Source of the DNA: Shinella zoogloeoides
Lineage (GTDB): Bacteria > Pseudomonadota > Alphaproteobacteria > Rhizobiales > Rhizobiaceae
Assembly: GCF_022682305.1 (NCBI RefSeq)
Contig: NZ_CP093528.1
Location: 2,927,501 to 2,991,500, forward strand
Length of the DNA: 64,000 nucleotides
Reading direction: 5' to 3'
Positions 47,338 to 58,631 of the stretch are shown in pieces; within the stretch, counting starts at the first letter, position 1; the number at the start of each line of letters is the position of its first letter. Position numbers and translations under genes: made by a program. Under the pieces are notes generated by a model that did not search any database, was not told the DNA's origin, and was given only the letters and a program-made list of their open reading frames with translations.

Positions 47338-49173
47338 ATGCCCGCATATCGCTCCCGAACCACCACCCACGGCCGCAACATGGCCGGTGCCCGCGGCCTC
47401 TGGCGCGCGACCGGCATGAAGGACTCGGACTTCGGCAAGCCGATTATCGCGGTGGTGAACTCCTTCACCCAGTTCGTTCCCGGCCACGTCCACCTGAAAG
47501 ACCTCGGTCAGCTCGTCGCGCGCGAGATCGAGGCAGCCGGCGGCGTCGCCAAGGAATTCAACACCATCGCGGTCGACGACGGCATCGCCATGGGCCATGA
47601 CGGCATGCTCTACTCGCTGCCGAGCCGCGAGATCATCGCCGACAGCGTCGAATACATGGTCAACGCGCATTGCGCCGACGCCATGGTCTGCATCTCGAAC
47701 TGCGACAAGATCACGCCCGGCATGCTGAACGCCGCCATGCGCCTCAACATCCCCGCCGTCTTCGTCTCCGGCGGCCCGATGGAGGCCGGCAAGGCCGTGC
47801 TGCACGGCAAGACCCACGCGCTCGACCTCGTCGACGCCATGGTCGCCGCCGCCGACGACTCGATCTCCGACGAGGACGTCAAGGTCATCGAGCGCTCCGC
47901 CTGCCCGACCTGCGGCTCCTGCTCCGGCATGTTCACGGCCAATTCGATGAACTGTCTGACCGAGGCCCTCGGCCTGTCGCTGCCGGGCAACGGCTCGACG
48001 CTCGCCACCCACGCCGACCGCAAGCGCCTCTTCGTCGAGGCCGGCCACCTGATCGTCGACCTCGCCCGCCGCTACTACGAACAGAACGACGAAAGCATCC
48101 TGCCGCGCTCGGTCGCCAACAAGCGCGCCTTCGAGAACGCCATGTCGCTCGACATCGCCATGGGCGGCTCGACCAACACGGTGCTGCACATCCTCGCCGC
48201 CGCCTACGAGGGCGGCATCGATTTCACCATGGACGACATCGACCAGCTCTCACGCAAGGTGCCGTGCCTCTCCAAGGTCGCGCCCGCGAAAGCGGACGTG
48301 CACATGGAGGACGTGCACCGCGCCGGCGGCATCATGCGCATCCTCGGCGAACTCGACCGCGGCGGCCTCCTCCACCGCGACACGCCGACCGTGCATGCCG
48401 AAACGCTCGGCCACGCCATCGACCGCTGGGACATCACCCGCACCAGCAGCGAAAGCGTGCGCACCTTCTTCCGCGCCGCGCCGGGCGGCATCCCGACCCA
48501 GGTCGCCTTCAGCCAGGAAGCGCGCTGGGACGAACTCGACGCCGACGGCGAGAACGGCGTCATCCGCTCGGTCGAGCACCCCTTCTCCAAGGACGGCGGC
48601 CTTGCCGTCCTCTCCGGCAACATCGCGCTCGACGGCTGCATCGTGAAGACGGCGGGCGTCGATGAATCGATCCTGAAATTCGCCGGCCCCGCCGTCGTCT
48701 TCGAAAGCCAGGACGCGGCCGTCAAGGGCATCCTCGGCGGCGAGGTGAAGGCCGGCGACGTCGTCGTCATCCGCTACGAAGGCCCGAAGGGCGGCCCCGG
48801 CATGCAGGAAATGCTCTATCCGACGAGCTACCTGAAGTCGAAGGGCCTCGGCAAGGCCTGCGCGCTCATCACCGACGGCCGCTTCTCCGGCGGCACCTCC
48901 GGCCTTTCCATCGGCCACGCCTCGCCGGAAGCGGCGCAGGGCGGCGCCATCGGCCTCGTGCGCCAGGGCGACCGGATCGAGATCGACATCCCGAACCGCA
49001 CGATCAACCTTGCTGTTTCCGATGCCGAACTCGCCGCCCGCCGCGCCGAACAGGACAAGCTCGGCTGGAAACCGGCCGCGCCGCGCAAGCGCAACGTCAC
49101 GACGGCGCTGAAGGCCTACGCCGCCTTCGCCGCCAGCGCCGACAAGGGCGCGGTTCGCATCCTGCCGGAATAA
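47338..49173 (+). CDS. ilvD: Dihydroxy-acid dehydratase
   Basis: 611 residues from ATG 47,338 ([20 protein letters not shown]). Iron-sulfur and substrate motifs are intact: [59 protein letters not shown], and [19 protein letters not shown]. It makes branched-chain 2-keto acids from dihydroxy acids in isoleucine/valine synthesis. Length is that of bacterial IlvD. It stands alone, with an upstream GntR regulator whose role in its control is unknown. Confidence 0.95.
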   Translation: MPAYRSRTTTHGRNMAGARGLWRATGMKDSDFGKPIIAVVNSFTQFVPGHVHLKDLGQLVAREIEAAGGVAKEFNTIAVDDGIAMGHDGMLYSLPSREIIADSVEYMVNAHCADAMVCISNCDKITPGMLNAAMRLNIPAVFVSGGPMEAGKAVLHGKTHALDLVDAMVAAADDSISDEDVKVIERSACPTCGSCSGMFTANSMNCLTEALGLSLPGNGSTLATHADRKRLFVEAGHLIVDLARRYYEQNDESILPRSVANKRAFENAMSLDIAMGGSTNTVLHILAAAYEGGIDFTMDDIDQLSRKVPCLSKVAPAKADVHMEDVHRAGGIMRILGELDRGGLLHRDTPTVHAETLGHAIDRWDITRTSSESVRTFFRAAPGGIPTQVAFSQEARWDELDADGENGVIRSVEHPFSKDGGLAVLSGNIALDGCIVKTAGVDESILKFAGPAVVFESQDAAVKGILGGEVKAGDVVVIRYEGPKGGPGMQEMLYPTSYLKSKGLGKACALITDGRFSGGTSGLSIGHASPEAAQGGAIGLVRQGDRIEIDIPNRTINLAVSDAELAARRAEQDKLGWKPAAPRKRNVTTALKAYAAFAASADKGAVRILPE

Positions 49174-49459
49174 CCGTTCACCGGGCGCACGGGAAAACCG
49201 CGCGCCCGGCCTCTCCAAGGGCGATCCGCCTCACGGGCGCACCGTTATCTGCCTCGCCTGCGGAAAAGCGCACGCCGGGGGCAACCAAACTGTCATTGCG
49301 GCGTTACGGGCCTCAAGAGGTCACCCACGCCGCCTCGTGCGGACGGCCTCCCGCTTTGACATACGCCAGAAATGTTGATACCAACTTATTTATCGAACGC
49401 CCGGGAGGAGATCGGTCCGGGCATGCCCCCACCCCCAGATCGAAGAAGAGAGAAGACCG

Positions 49460-50236
49460 ATGCACAAGGACTACGGCAAGTTCTGCTGGTACGAACTGAT
49501 CACCCCGGACGTGCCGGCTGCGGCGCGTTTCTATGGATCGGTGATCGGCTGGTCGACGCGCGATTCCGGCATGCCGGGCATGAACTACACCCTCGCCTAT
49601 GCCGGTGAAAGCCAGATCGCCGGCCTGATGGAAACACCCGCCGAGGCGAAGGGCATGCCGCCACTCTGGATGGGCTATATCTTCACCGACAGGATCGAGG
49701 AAACGCTGAAGGACATCACCGCGAACGGCGGTAAGATTCACCGCCAGCCGCAGGACATTCCCGGCGTCGGGCGCTTCGCCATCGCCGCCGATCCGCACGG
49801 CGCTGTCTTCTCGCTCTTCACCACCGAGGACGAAGGCCCCGAGCAGCCGGACATGATGACGCCCGGCCACGTCGGCTGGCACGAACTGATGGCGGGAAAG
49901 CTCGACGAGGCCTGGGCCTTCTATGAGAAGACCTTCGGCTGGACGAAGGACATGGCCGTCGACATGTCGGAGAATGACATGGGCGTTTACCAGACCTTCG
50001 GCGTGCGCGGCGGCGACATGATCGGCGGCATGATGACGAACCCGCCCGTCTCTCCAGCCCCGCCTTTCTGGGGCTACTACTTCGTGGTCGAGGGCCTCGA
50101 CGCGGCCGCAAGACGCGTGACGGACGGCGGCGGGCAGGTCGTGATGGGGCCGATGGAGGTTCCCGGCGGCGCCTGGATCGTCAACTGCACCGATCCGCAG
50201 GGCGCCTTTTTCTCGCTGGTCGCCATGACCCGCTGA
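49460..50236 (+). CDS. Two-domain VOC family protein (27-kDa type)
   Basis: 258 residues. Two tandem glyoxalase-like halves: KFCWYELITPDVPAAARFYG, VIGWSTRDSG and FAIAADPHGAVFSLF; then VGWHELMAGKLDEAWAFYEK, TFGWTKDMAV and AWIVNCTDPQGAFFSLVAM. Typical of stand-alone 27-kDa VOC proteins. Function unknown. It is preceded by a 286-base gap. Confidence 0.85.
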   Translation: MHKDYGKFCWYELITPDVPAAARFYGSVIGWSTRDSGMPGMNYTLAYAGESQIAGLMETPAEAKGMPPLWMGYIFTDRIEETLKDITANGGKIHRQPQDIPGVGRFAIAADPHGAVFSLFTTEDEGPEQPDMMTPGHVGWHELMAGKLDEAWAFYEKTFGWTKDMAVDMSENDMGVYQTFGVRGGDMIGGMMTNPPVSPAPPFWGYYFVVEGLDAAARRVTDGGGQVVMGPMEVPGGAWIVNCTDPQGAFFSLVAMTR

Positions 50237-50352
50237 TCGCCGGAGGAAACAAGCAGGCGGGGCACATCATTCCCGCTTGCAATCTCCCCTCGCCTTGCAC
50301 ACACTCCCCTCGATGACGGCAGCAGACCGTCACCGAGGGGAACAGAGAGCGT

Positions 50353-53300
50353 ATGTCGATCAAGGCCGGTATCTACCACCTTACCCACTACATCTACGAC
50401 AACCCGGTCCGTCTCGGACCCCAGATCATCCGGCTGAAACCGGCGGCGCATTCCAAGACCAAGGTGATCAGCCATTCGCTGAAGGTCACGCCCGAAAATC
50501 ATTTCGTGAACCTCCAGCAGGATCCCTACGGCAACTATCTCGCCCGCTACGTCTTCCCCGATCCGGTGACGGAACTGAAGATCGAGGTCGACCTCGTCGC
50601 CGACATGACGGTCTACAACCCCTTCGACTTCTTCGTGGAGGAGGAGGCCGAGCACTGGCCGTTCAACTATCCAGCGGATCTCGTCGAGGACCTGAAGATC
50701 TACCGCACGCCCGAGCCGCTGACGCCCGCGCTCGAAGCCTTCATGAAGACCGTCGACCGCTCGCGCCAGCGCACGGTCGACATGGTCGTCGGCCTCAATG
50801 CGCGGCTGCAGCAGGAAATCGGCTACGTCATCCGCATGGAACCGGGCGTGCAATCGCCCGAGGAAACGCTGAGCATCGCCCGCGGCTCCTGCCGCGATTC
50901 AAGCTGGCTCCTCGTGCAGATCCTGCGCAATCTCGGCCTCGCCGCCCGCTTCGTCTCCGGCTACCTCATCCAGCTGACGCCCGACCTCAAGGCGCTCGAC
51001 GGCCCCTCCGGCACCGAGGTGGACTTCACCGATCTCCACGCCTGGTGCGAAGTCTATATTCCCGGCGCCGGCTGGATCGGCCTTGACCCGACCTCGGGCC
51101 TCCTGACCGGCGAGAGCCATATCCCGCTGGCCGCCACCCCACATTACCGCAACGCCGCTCCGATCAGCGGCGGCTATTTCGGCGAGGCGAATACCGAATT
51201 CGACTTCGCGATGACGGTCACCCGCGTCGCCGAGCACCCGCGCATCACCAAGCCCTTCTCCGACGAAAGCTGGGAGGCGCTGAACGCGCTCGGCCGTGAG
51301 GTGGACAACGTCCTCGCCGAGAGCGACGTGCGCCTCACCATGGGCGGCGAGCCGACCTTCGTCTCCATCGACGATTTCGAATCCGCCGAATGGAACACCG
51401 CCGCCGTCGGCCCGACCAAGCGCGAGAAGGCAGACCAGCTGATCCGCCGCCTGCGGGAAAAATTCGCGCCCGGCGGCTTCCTGCATTACGGGCAGGGCAA
51501 GTGGTATCCGGGCGAAAGCCTGCCGCGCTGGACCTTCTCGCTCTACTGGCGGCGCGACGGCAAGCCGATCTGGCAGAACCCGGACCTCATCGCCGAGGAG
51601 GGCGCACGCCGCCCGGTGACGGAAGACGACGCCGGCCGGCTGCTCACCGCAATTGCCGGCGAACTCGACATTCCGGCCGAAAACGTGATGCCCGCCTTCG
51701 AGGACCCTGCCGAATGGCTGGTCAAGGAGGCGAACCTTCCCAACAACGTGGACCCCTCCAATTCGAAGCTCGAAGACGCCGAGGAGCGCAGCCGCATCGC
51801 CCGCGTCTTCGACCGCGGCCTCACCCGCCCGACCGGCTACGTGTTGCCCGTCCAGGCATGGAATGCCCGCGCCGGCGGCCGGCGCTGGTCGAGCGAGAAG
51901 TGGCAGACCCGCCGTGGCCGCCTCTTCCTCGCGCCCGGCGACAGCCCCGTCGGCTATCGCCTGCCGCTGAATTCGCTGCCCTGGCTCTCACCCGCCGTCT
52001 ACCCCTACATAAACCCGATGGACCCCACCATCGACCGCCCCGACCTGCCGGATTTCGCGGACGATGCCGGACGCCGGCTGCAAACCGCACATTTCCAGCC
52101 TTTCGAGGGCCAGCAGCCGCAGATACCGCAATCCGCCGACGAGATCGGCGGCCATGTGCGCACCGCCATCTCCGTCGAGCCGCGCGACGGCCGGCTCTGC
52201 GTCTTCATGCCGCCGACCGTCAGCGTCGAGGACTATCTCGACCTCATCGCCTCGGCCGAGCGCGCCGCCGCCGCCCTCGGTCTGCCGGTCCATATCGAGG
52301 GCTACGCCCCGCCGCATGACGAGCGTATCAACGTCATCCGCGTCGCGCCCGATCCGGGTGTCATCGAGGTCAACATCCATCCCGCCTCCACCTGGGGCGA
52401 CTGCGTCGACATCACCACGGCGATCTACGAGGAGGCCCACCTGTCCCGTCTCGGCGCGGACAAGTTCATGATAGACGGTCGCCACACCGGCACCGGCGGC
52501 GGCAACCATGTGGTCGTCGGCGGCGCGAACCCGAACGACAGCCCGTTCCTGCGCCGCCCGGACCTCCTGAAGAGCCTCATTCTGCACTGGCAGCGCCATC
52601 CCTCGCTCTCCTACCTCTTCTCCGGCCTCTTCATCGGCCCCACCAGCCAGGCCCCGCGCATCGACGAGGCCCGGCACGATTCGCTCTACGAACTGGAAAT
52701 CGCGCTCTCGCAGGTGCCGCCGCCCGGCGAGGGCCAGCCGCCGCTGCCCTGGCTTGTCGACCGCCTGTTCCGCAACCTCCTGACGGATGTCACCGGCAAC
52801 ACGCACCGCTCGGAAATCTGCATCGACAAGCTCTTCTCGCCGGATGGACCGACGGGACGGCTCGGCCTCGTCGAGTTCCGCGGTTTCGAAATGCCGCCGA
52901 ATGCCCGCATGAGCCTCGCCCAGCAGCTCCTCATCCGCGCCCTCATCGCCCGCTTCTGGCAGAACCCGGCGCAAGGTAGCTTTGTGCGCTGGGGCACCAC
53001 GCTGCATGACCGCTTCATGCTGCCGCATTACGTCTGGCAGGATTTCCTCGACGTCCTCGCCGACCTCAAGGCGAACGGCTTCGAGCTGCGTCCGGAATGG
53101 TTCTCCGCCCAGCTCGAATTCCGCTTCCCCTTTTGCGGCGAGGTGGAATACGAGGGCGCGAACCTGGAACTGCGGCAGGCGCTCGAGCCGTGGCACGTCA
53201 TGGGCGAGCAGGGCGCCATCGGCGGCACGGTACGCTATGTCGACTCATCCGTCGAACGCCTGCAGGTGAAGCTGGAGACGACCAATCCCGAGCGCTACGC

Positions 53301-53673
53301 CATCGCCTGCAACGGCCGGCCGATGCCGCTGAAAGCGACGGGCACCAAGGGCGTCTCGGTCGCGGGGGTCCGCTTCAAGGCATGGCAGCCCGCCTCGGGC
53401 CTCCATCCGGTGCTGCCTGTCAACACACCGCTTACTTTCGACATTTATGATACATGGTCGCGAAGAGCGATCGGGGGCTGCATTTACCACGTTGCCCATC
53501 CGGGCGGACGCAACTATGACACCTTCCCGGTAAACGGCAACGAGGCCGAGGCGCGCCGGCTGGCGCGGTTCGAGCCCTGGGGGCACAGGGCGGGCGGCTA
53601 TACGCTGTGGCCGGAAACGCCGCCGGCGGATTTCCCGCTGACGCTGGATCTACGCCGGCCGCCCGGCATCTGA
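50353..53673 (+). CDS. DUF2126 transglutaminase-domain protein
   Basis: 1106 residues. Residues 1-300 are a bacterial transglutaminase domain with C180 in [21 protein letters not shown]229 in [20 protein letters not shown] and D245. The remaining ~800 residues are DUF2126, with [40 protein letters not shown] and [19 protein letters not shown]. Such proteins occur in conserved clusters with a circularly permuted ATP-grasp/alpha-E protein and a second transglutaminase, as here. Likely a cytosolic amide-bond or peptide modification system; the substrate is unknown. Confidence 0.92.
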   Translation: MSIKAGIYHLTHYIYDNPVRLGPQIIRLKPAAHSKTKVISHSLKVTPENHFVNLQQDPYGNYLARYVFPDPVTELKIEVDLVADMTVYNPFDFFVEEEAEHWPFNYPADLVEDLKIYRTPEPLTPALEAFMKTVDRSRQRTVDMVVGLNARLQQEIGYVIRMEPGVQSPEETLSIARGSCRDSSWLLVQILRNLGLAARFVSGYLIQLTPDLKALDGPSGTEVDFTDLHAWCEVYIPGAGWIGLDPTSGLLTGESHIPLAATPHYRNAAPISGGYFGEANTEFDFAMTVTRVAEHPRITKPFSDESWEALNALGREVDNVLAESDVRLTMGGEPTFVSIDDFESAEWNTAAVGPTKREKADQLIRRLREKFAPGGFLHYGQGKWYPGESLPRWTFSLYWRRDGKPIWQNPDLIAEEGARRPVTEDDAGRLLTAIAGELDIPAENVMPAFEDPAEWLVKEANLPNNVDPSNSKLEDAEERSRIARVFDRGLTRPTGYVLPVQAWNARAGGRRWSSEKWQTRRGRLFLAPGDSPVGYRLPLNSLPWLSPAVYPYINPMDPTIDRPDLPDFADDAGRRLQTAHFQPFEGQQPQIPQSADEIGGHVRTAISVEPRDGRLCVFMPPTVSVEDYLDLIASAERAAAALGLPVHIEGYAPPHDERINVIRVAPDPGVIEVNIHPASTWGDCVDITTAIYEEAHLSRLGADKFMIDGRHTGTGGGNHVVVGGANPNDSPFLRRPDLLKSLILHWQRHPSLSYLFSGLFIGPTSQAPRIDEARHDSLYELEIALSQVPPPGEGQPPLPWLVDRLFRNLLTDVTGNTHRSEICIDKLFSPDGPTGRLGLVEFRGFEMPPNARMSLAQQLLIRALIARFWQNPAQGSFVRWGTTLHDRFMLPHYVWQDFLDVLADLKANGFELRPEWFSAQLEFRFPFCGEVEYEGANLELRQALEPWHVMGEQGAIGGTVRYVDSSVERLQVKLETTNPERYAIACNGRPMPLKATGTKGVSVAGVRFKAWQPASGLHPVLPVNTPLTFDIYDTWSRRAIGGCIYHVAHPGGRNYDTFPVNGNEAEARRLARFEPWGHRAGGYTLWPETPPADFPLTLDLRRPPGI

Positions 53674-53674
53674 A

Positions 53675-53776
53675 GCAATTCCAGCAAAAGTGCGCAGCGG
53701 TTTTGCGTCCGGAATTGCACGAAACAAAGAGCTGGAGCATTTTCGCGATTCGAAGAGGCGCGGAAATGCTCCAGCT
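53675..53776. repeat. Intergenic palindrome pair (rhizobial repeat type)
   Basis: GCAATTCC at 53,675-53,682 pairs with GGAATTGC at 53,711-53,718. A second near-perfect hairpin follows: AGCTGGAGCATTTTCGCG at 53,730-53,747 with CGCGGAAATGCTCCAGCT at 53,759-53,776. They sit between the DUF2126 gene and the ATP-grasp gene. The first arm motif recurs at 63,335-63,365. Confidence 0.8.
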
Positions 53777-53792
53777 TCGTAGGAGACATTGA

Positions 53793-56201
53793 TTGAAGAC
53801 CACGACTGCGGAAGCGGAACGCATCGAGGCCGAGGCGTCGGAGACCTCCGCGCGCGCCTATGCGCCCCTTCCGGGCATCGCCGACGAGATGGTCGACACG
53901 GAAGGCGCGGTACGCCCCGTCTGGCGTCCCCTCCTCTCGGCGCTCGAGCGCATGGACGAAACGGATATCGCCGGACGCTTCGCCCGCGCCGACCGGTATC
54001 TGCGCGATGCCGGTGTCTTCTACCGCGCCTACGGCAAGGAGGCGGGGACGGACCGCGCCTGGCCGCTCTCGCACATTCCCGTCCTCATCGACGAGGCGGA
54101 ATGGGAGCACCTGTCGCGCGGCCTCGTCCAGCGCGCCGAGTTGCTGGAAGCCGTCATCGCCGATATCTACGGCAGGAACGAACTGGTCGCGAACGGCCTG
54201 CTTCCCCCTGCCCTCGTCGCCTCAAACGACGAATTCCTGCGCCCGCTCGTCGGCGTGCAGCCCGATGGCAAGCATTTCCTGCATTTCGTCTCCTTCGAGA
54301 TCGGCCGCGGGCCGGACGGCAACTGGTGGGTCCTTTCCGACCGCACCCAGGCCCCTTCCGGCGCCGGCTTCGCGCTGGAGAACCGCGTGGCGACGACCCG
54401 CGCCTTTTCCGACGTCTTCGCGGAAACCCATGTGCACCGCCTCGCCGGCTTCTTCGGCGCTTTCCGCAACACGCTGCAGGCCGGCAAGGTAGCGGAAGAG
54501 CGTATCGCCGTCCTGACGCCCGGCCTTGCCAACGAGACCTATTTCGAACACGCCTATATCGCCCGCTATCTCGGCTTCATGCTGCTGGAAGGCGAGGACC
54601 TGACCGTCGTGGACGGCAAGGTCATGGTGCGCACGGTGGCGGGCCTCAAACCCATCGGCGTGCTGTGGCGCCGCCTCGACGCCGCCTTCGCCGACCCACT
54701 GGAGCTGAACCAGAACTCCCATATCGGCACGCCCGGCATGGTCGAGGCGCTGCGCTCCGGCTCCGTCACCTTCGTCAACGCGCTCGGCGCGGGCATCGTC
54801 GAGACGCGCGCCTTCCTCGCCTTCCTGCCGAACATCTGCCGGCACCTGCTCGGCGAGGAGCAGCGCCTCCCCTCCATCGCGACCTGGTGGTGCGGCCAGA
54901 AGGGCGAGCGCGAGCATGTCGCGGCCAATATCGAGCGCATGGTCATCGGCCCCGCCTATTCCACGCGCCCCTTCTTCGACGACAACGGGCAGTCCGTGCT
55001 CGGCTCCAGCCTGCGCGACACGGCCAAGCGGTCCATCGCCGAATGGCTGGCGAGCGACGGCGCGAAGCTCGTCGGCCAGGAAGCCGTCACCCTCTCCACC
55101 ACGCCCGCCTTCGTCGACGGCAAGCTGGTGCCTCGGCCGATGTCGCTGCGCGTCTTCGCCGCCCGCACCCGCGACGGCTGGCAGATCATGCCCGGCGGCT
55201 TCGCCCGCATCGGCGCCGGCGACAATGTGGCGGCCATCGCCATGCAGGAAGGCGGCTCGGCGGCCGACGTCTGGATCGTCAGCCGCAAGCCGGTCGAGCG
55301 CACCTCGCTGCTGCCACCGGAAGAGGACTTCACCCGCAACATGCCCGGCAGCCTGCCGAGCCGTGCGGCCGACAACCTCTTCTGGCTGGGCCGCTATATC
55401 GAGCGGGCGGAAGGGGCGCTACGCATCCTGCGCGCCTGGCACAGCCGCTACGCCGAATATGCCGATCCCGAGCAACCGCTGCTGAAGGACGTGAGCACCT
55501 ATCTCGACGCGCTCGACATCGACACGTCCGAAGCCGTGCCGACGAGCCTCATCCGCAACATCGACAGCGCCGTCTTCTCCGCCAGCAACATCCGCGACCG
55601 CTTCTCGCCCGATGGATGGCTGGCGCTCAACGACCTGTCGAAGACCGCCCGCCGCTTCCATGTCAGCATAGAACCGGGTGACGACGCGACCCGCGCCATG
55701 ACCGTGCTGCTGCGCAAGCTCGCGGGCTTCGCCGGCCTCGTGCACGAGAACATGTACCGCTTCACCGGCTGGCGGTTCCTGTCCATCGGCCGCTATCTCG
55801 AACGCGGCCTGCACATGACGCGCCTGCTCGGCCATATGTCCGGCGAGGACGCGCCCGACGGCGCGCTCGACATGCTGCTGGAGATCGGCGACAGCGTGAT
55901 GACCCATCGCCGCCGCTACAACGTGGCGACCGCGCGCCTGACGGTCACCGACCTCCTGGCGCTCGACGCGCTCAATCCGCGCTCGATCCTCTACCAATTG
56001 AACGAGATCAAGAACGAGATCGAGCAATTGCCGAACGCCTATTCGAACGGCCAGATGTCGCCCTTCTACCGCGAGGCCATGCGCCTTCACGCCGGTCTGG
56101 CGGTGATGACGCCGGAGACGATGACCGACGTGGTCTACAAGCGCCTCGAGACGGAGATGGAAAAGCTCTCCGACATTCTCGCGCAAACCTATCTGAGCTG
56201 A
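53793..56201 (+). CDS. Circularly permuted ATP-grasp / alpha-E fusion protein
   Basis: 802 residues from a TTG at 53,793 with AGGAG 7 bases upstream. Residues about 60-480 are a type 2 CP-ATP-grasp domain (DIAGRFARADRYLRDAGVFY, YGKEAGTDRAWPLSHIPVLI, HFLHFVSFEIGRGPDGNWWV, then PPALVASNDEFLRPLVGVQP). Residues about 500-800 are the alpha-E (DUF403) domain beginning NLFWLGRYIERAEGALRILR. The two are separate genes in many bacteria; here they are one protein. The ATP-grasp part would ligate an amine or amino acid to a carboxylate. Confidence 0.9.
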   Translation: MKTTTAEAERIEAEASETSARAYAPLPGIADEMVDTEGAVRPVWRPLLSALERMDETDIAGRFARADRYLRDAGVFYRAYGKEAGTDRAWPLSHIPVLIDEAEWEHLSRGLVQRAELLEAVIADIYGRNELVANGLLPPALVASNDEFLRPLVGVQPDGKHFLHFVSFEIGRGPDGNWWVLSDRTQAPSGAGFALENRVATTRAFSDVFAETHVHRLAGFFGAFRNTLQAGKVAEERIAVLTPGLANETYFEHAYIARYLGFMLLEGEDLTVVDGKVMVRTVAGLKPIGVLWRRLDAAFADPLELNQNSHIGTPGMVEALRSGSVTFVNALGAGIVETRAFLAFLPNICRHLLGEEQRLPSIATWWCGQKGEREHVAANIERMVIGPAYSTRPFFDDNGQSVLGSSLRDTAKRSIAEWLASDGAKLVGQEAVTLSTTPAFVDGKLVPRPMSLRVFAARTRDGWQIMPGGFARIGAGDNVAAIAMQEGGSAADVWIVSRKPVERTSLLPPEEDFTRNMPGSLPSRAADNLFWLGRYIERAEGALRILRAWHSRYAEYADPEQPLLKDVSTYLDALDIDTSEAVPTSLIRNIDSAVFSASNIRDRFSPDGWLALNDLSKTARRFHVSIEPGDDATRAMTVLLRKLAGFAGLVHENMYRFTGWRFLSIGRYLERGLHMTRLLGHMSGEDAPDGALDMLLEIGDSVMTHRRRYNVATARLTVTDLLALDALNPRSILYQLNEIKNEIEQLPNAYSNGQMSPFYREAMRLHAGLAVMTPETMTDVVYKRLETEMEKLSDILAQTYLS

Positions 56202-56222
56202 GCGAGGGGGAGGCGCCGAACC

Positions 56223-57110
56223 ATGCTCTACGACGTCAACCTCCATATCAGCTATCTCTATGACACGCCGGTTTCCGGCGGCCGGCATATCGTGCGCGTG
56301 CTGCCGCTCTCCATCGAGGGCCGCCAGCGCCTCGTCGCCGGCACGGTCGGCGTCGCGCCCGATCCCGGCGAGCGGGTCGACCATCACGACTTCTTCGAAA
56401 ACCCGATGAGCGCGATCCTCTTTCGCAGCCAGCACGAGCGGCTGGATATCCGCATGCAGGCCCGCGTGCAGGTCGATGCGCCGGAAACGACCGCCGATCT
56501 CTCGCCCTGCGTTGCCGAATTGCCGGAGGATATCGCCGGCTACTGGTCGCTCGACGCCGGCTCGCCGCACCACTATACCGGGCCGAGCCCACGGCTGAAG
56601 GATTGCCCGGAGATCGCCGAATATGCCCGCGCCATCGCAAAGCCCGGCATGACGGTCCGCGCCATCGCCACGGCGCTCTGCGCCCGCATTCACAAGGACT
56701 TCACCTACGACCCGAAGGCGACCAGCGTGGACACGACACCCCGCGAGGCCTTCAAGCTGAAGAAAGGCGTCTGCCAGGACTTTTCCCATGTGATGATCGT
56801 GGCGCTGCGCAGCCTCGGCATTCCAGCCGGCTATGTCAGCGGGTTCCTACGCACCATCCCTCCGCCGGGCAAGGAACGGCTGGAAGGCGCGGACGCCATG
56901 CATGCCTGGGTGCGCTACTGGGGCGGCCGGGTGAACGGCTGGATGGAACTCGACCCGACCAACGACATCCCCGCCGGCACCGACCATATCGTCGTCGCCT
57001 ATGGCCGCGACTATGCCGATGTCGCCCCGGTCATCGGCGTGCTCAAGGGCTACGGCCAGCACCAGACAAGCCAGGCCGTCGACGTCATCCCGGTACGATC
57101 CGCACCGTAG
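56223..57110 (+). CDS. Transglutaminase-family protein of the ATP-grasp cluster
   Basis: 295 residues. Catalytic Cys at C184 in KKGVCQDFSHVMIVALRSLG, His in DAMHAWVRYWGGRVNGWMEL and Asp in DPTND. N-terminal beta domain (1-80) like other bacterial transglutaminase-like proteins. Ends the three-gene unit with 21 bases to the ATP-grasp stop. Functions with the DUF2126 protein and the ATP-grasp/alpha-E protein. Confidence 0.92.
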   Translation: MLYDVNLHISYLYDTPVSGGRHIVRVLPLSIEGRQRLVAGTVGVAPDPGERVDHHDFFENPMSAILFRSQHERLDIRMQARVQVDAPETTADLSPCVAELPEDIAGYWSLDAGSPHHYTGPSPRLKDCPEIAEYARAIAKPGMTVRAIATALCARIHKDFTYDPKATSVDTTPREAFKLKKGVCQDFSHVMIVALRSLGIPAGYVSGFLRTIPPPGKERLEGADAMHAWVRYWGGRVNGWMELDPTNDIPAGTDHIVVAYGRDYADVAPVIGVLKGYGQHQTSQAVDVIPVRSAP

Positions 57111-57251
57111 ATTCCCGTTTGGAAACAGCGGCAAAGCCCCTGTTTTCGGGATGCATGCAATTTTACGAAAACTATACCACGCCGCCGAACCGTTGAATAA
57201 CACTTCGCTGGTAGCCTTCATCCACATTATGACGATGGTGGGTGAAGCCTC

Positions 57252-58430
57252 ATGACGAAGACGGCAGGAAAATCGACGCTCGCATCGCGCTTGCTGCGCG
57301 ACCGTGGAGGCAATTTCGCGATGGTGACCGCCGTCGTCATCCCGGTCATCCTCATGGCCGCCGGCGTCGCGATCGACCTCACCAAGACCGTCCTTGCGAA
57401 AGCCGAGCTGCAGGACGCCTCCGACGCCGCCGTTCTCGCCGCCGCCGCGGCGCTGGCGAACGACGGCAAGAGCATCGAAGAGGCTAGAACCATCGCCCAG
57501 GAACTTTTCACGCTGCAGATGAGCGGCGCGTCCTCGCTCGTCAAGGAAGGCGACGAGACGCTCGTCGATGCCGCCCCCGTCATCAACATCACCGAGACGG
57601 TGACCGGGAACACCGGCAGGTCGTACACGGTGGAGATCGACGCCAGCTATTCCGTGAAATACAATATCCTTACGCGCCAGCTTCTCGGCCACAACAGCGG
57701 CACGCTGGAGACATCCAGCATCGCGGAAAGCGGCACGGCCGATTCGAAGAGCGCGTTCTCCATGTATTTCGTGCTCGACAAGTCAGGCTCCATGGGCGAG
57801 GAAACGAAAAGCACCACGTCCTATCCCTGCCCCACCAAGAAGAAGCCGGACAAGGTCTGCTCGAAGAACCTGACGCGCATCGACTCGCTGAAGCTTGCGA
57901 CCGCCAGCCTCCTCGCCCAGATCGACGCCGCCGACCCCACGGCCACCTATGTGCGCACCGGCGGGGTTTCCTACAACAGCGTGGCGCAGAAGGCGAACCC
58001 TCTCGACTGGGGCACGACCGGGGTTCTCGGCTACGTCAACGCCCTGACGGCGGACGGCAACACGAACTCGGCCCCGGCCTTTAAAATCGCCTATGATAGC
58101 CTGATGCTCGATACGGAGGCGAAGGCTCACAAGGACAAGCAGGGCAACGGGCAGGTTCCCGCGAAATACATCGTCTTCATGACCGACGGCGACAACAACC
58201 AGACCAACGCCGACAAGACGACGCTGGAATATTGCGATCTTGCCCGTGCAAAGAAGATCGAGGTCTACACGATCGCCTTCATGGCGCCGAGCCGCGGCCA
58301 GGCCCTGCTCAGCGCCTGCGCCACCACGCCGGGCCATTACTTCCTCGCGGAAAGCACGGCGGACCTCCTCGCCGCCTTCCAGAGCATCGGCCAGCAGACG
58401 TCGAAGACCGTCGCCCGCGTCACGAAGTAA
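57252..58430 (+). CDS. TadE/TadG-like pilus protein with von Willebrand A domain
   Basis: 392 residues. Short basic leader, then one membrane helix (NFAMVTAVVIPVILMAAGVA) and a conserved D-L/T-K-T after it, the TadE-type N-terminus. The vWA domain starts near residue 170 with the MIDAS motif DKSGSMG (D176, S178, S180), then VFMTDGDNNQTNADKTTLEY and VYTIAFMA. It likely acts in the periplasm with Flp/Tad pilus or as an envelope protein; other tad genes are not adjacent. Confidence 0.85.
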   Translation: MTKTAGKSTLASRLLRDRGGNFAMVTAVVIPVILMAAGVAIDLTKTVLAKAELQDASDAAVLAAAAALANDGKSIEEARTIAQELFTLQMSGASSLVKEGDETLVDAAPVINITETVTGNTGRSYTVEIDASYSVKYNILTRQLLGHNSGTLETSSIAESGTADSKSAFSMYFVLDKSGSMGEETKSTTSYPCPTKKKPDKVCSKNLTRIDSLKLATASLLAQIDAADPTATYVRTGGVSYNSVAQKANPLDWGTTGVLGYVNALTADGNTNSAPAFKIAYDSLMLDTEAKAHKDKQGNGQVPAKYIVFMTDGDNNQTNADKTTLEYCDLARAKKIEVYTIAFMAPSRGQALLSACATTPGHYFLAESTADLLAAFQSIGQQTSKTVARVTK

Positions 58431-58457
58431 CCGGAGCGGTTCCCCTTCACGAAAGCC

Positions 58458-58489
58458 AGCCCGCCGCGCGCCCGCGCGGCGGGCTTTTT
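58458..58489 (+). terminator. Rho-independent terminator after the TadG-like gene
   Basis: AGCCCGCCGCGCG-CC-CGCGCGGCGGGCTTTTTC. A 13-pair GC stem followed by five T. It isolates the TadG-like gene from the glycogen operon. Confidence 0.88.
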
Positions 58490-58631
58490 CGCCTCTTTCA
58501 GATATGTCGAAAATGCATGCGCCCTTTCTTGAAAAGGCATATTGCAAGCGCTTCGGATAGATGCATAAATTGATTTAAACGCACTTTTCGCCAAGGCGAA
58601 GACAGGCAATGCGAAGGGAAAAAACTCACCG

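Noticed and set aside
48250..49218. Long antisense frame over ilvD
   Set aside because: Shadow of ilvD codon bias.
51988..53196. Long antisense frame over the DUF2126 gene
   Set aside because: Shadow frame with no start site or known motif.
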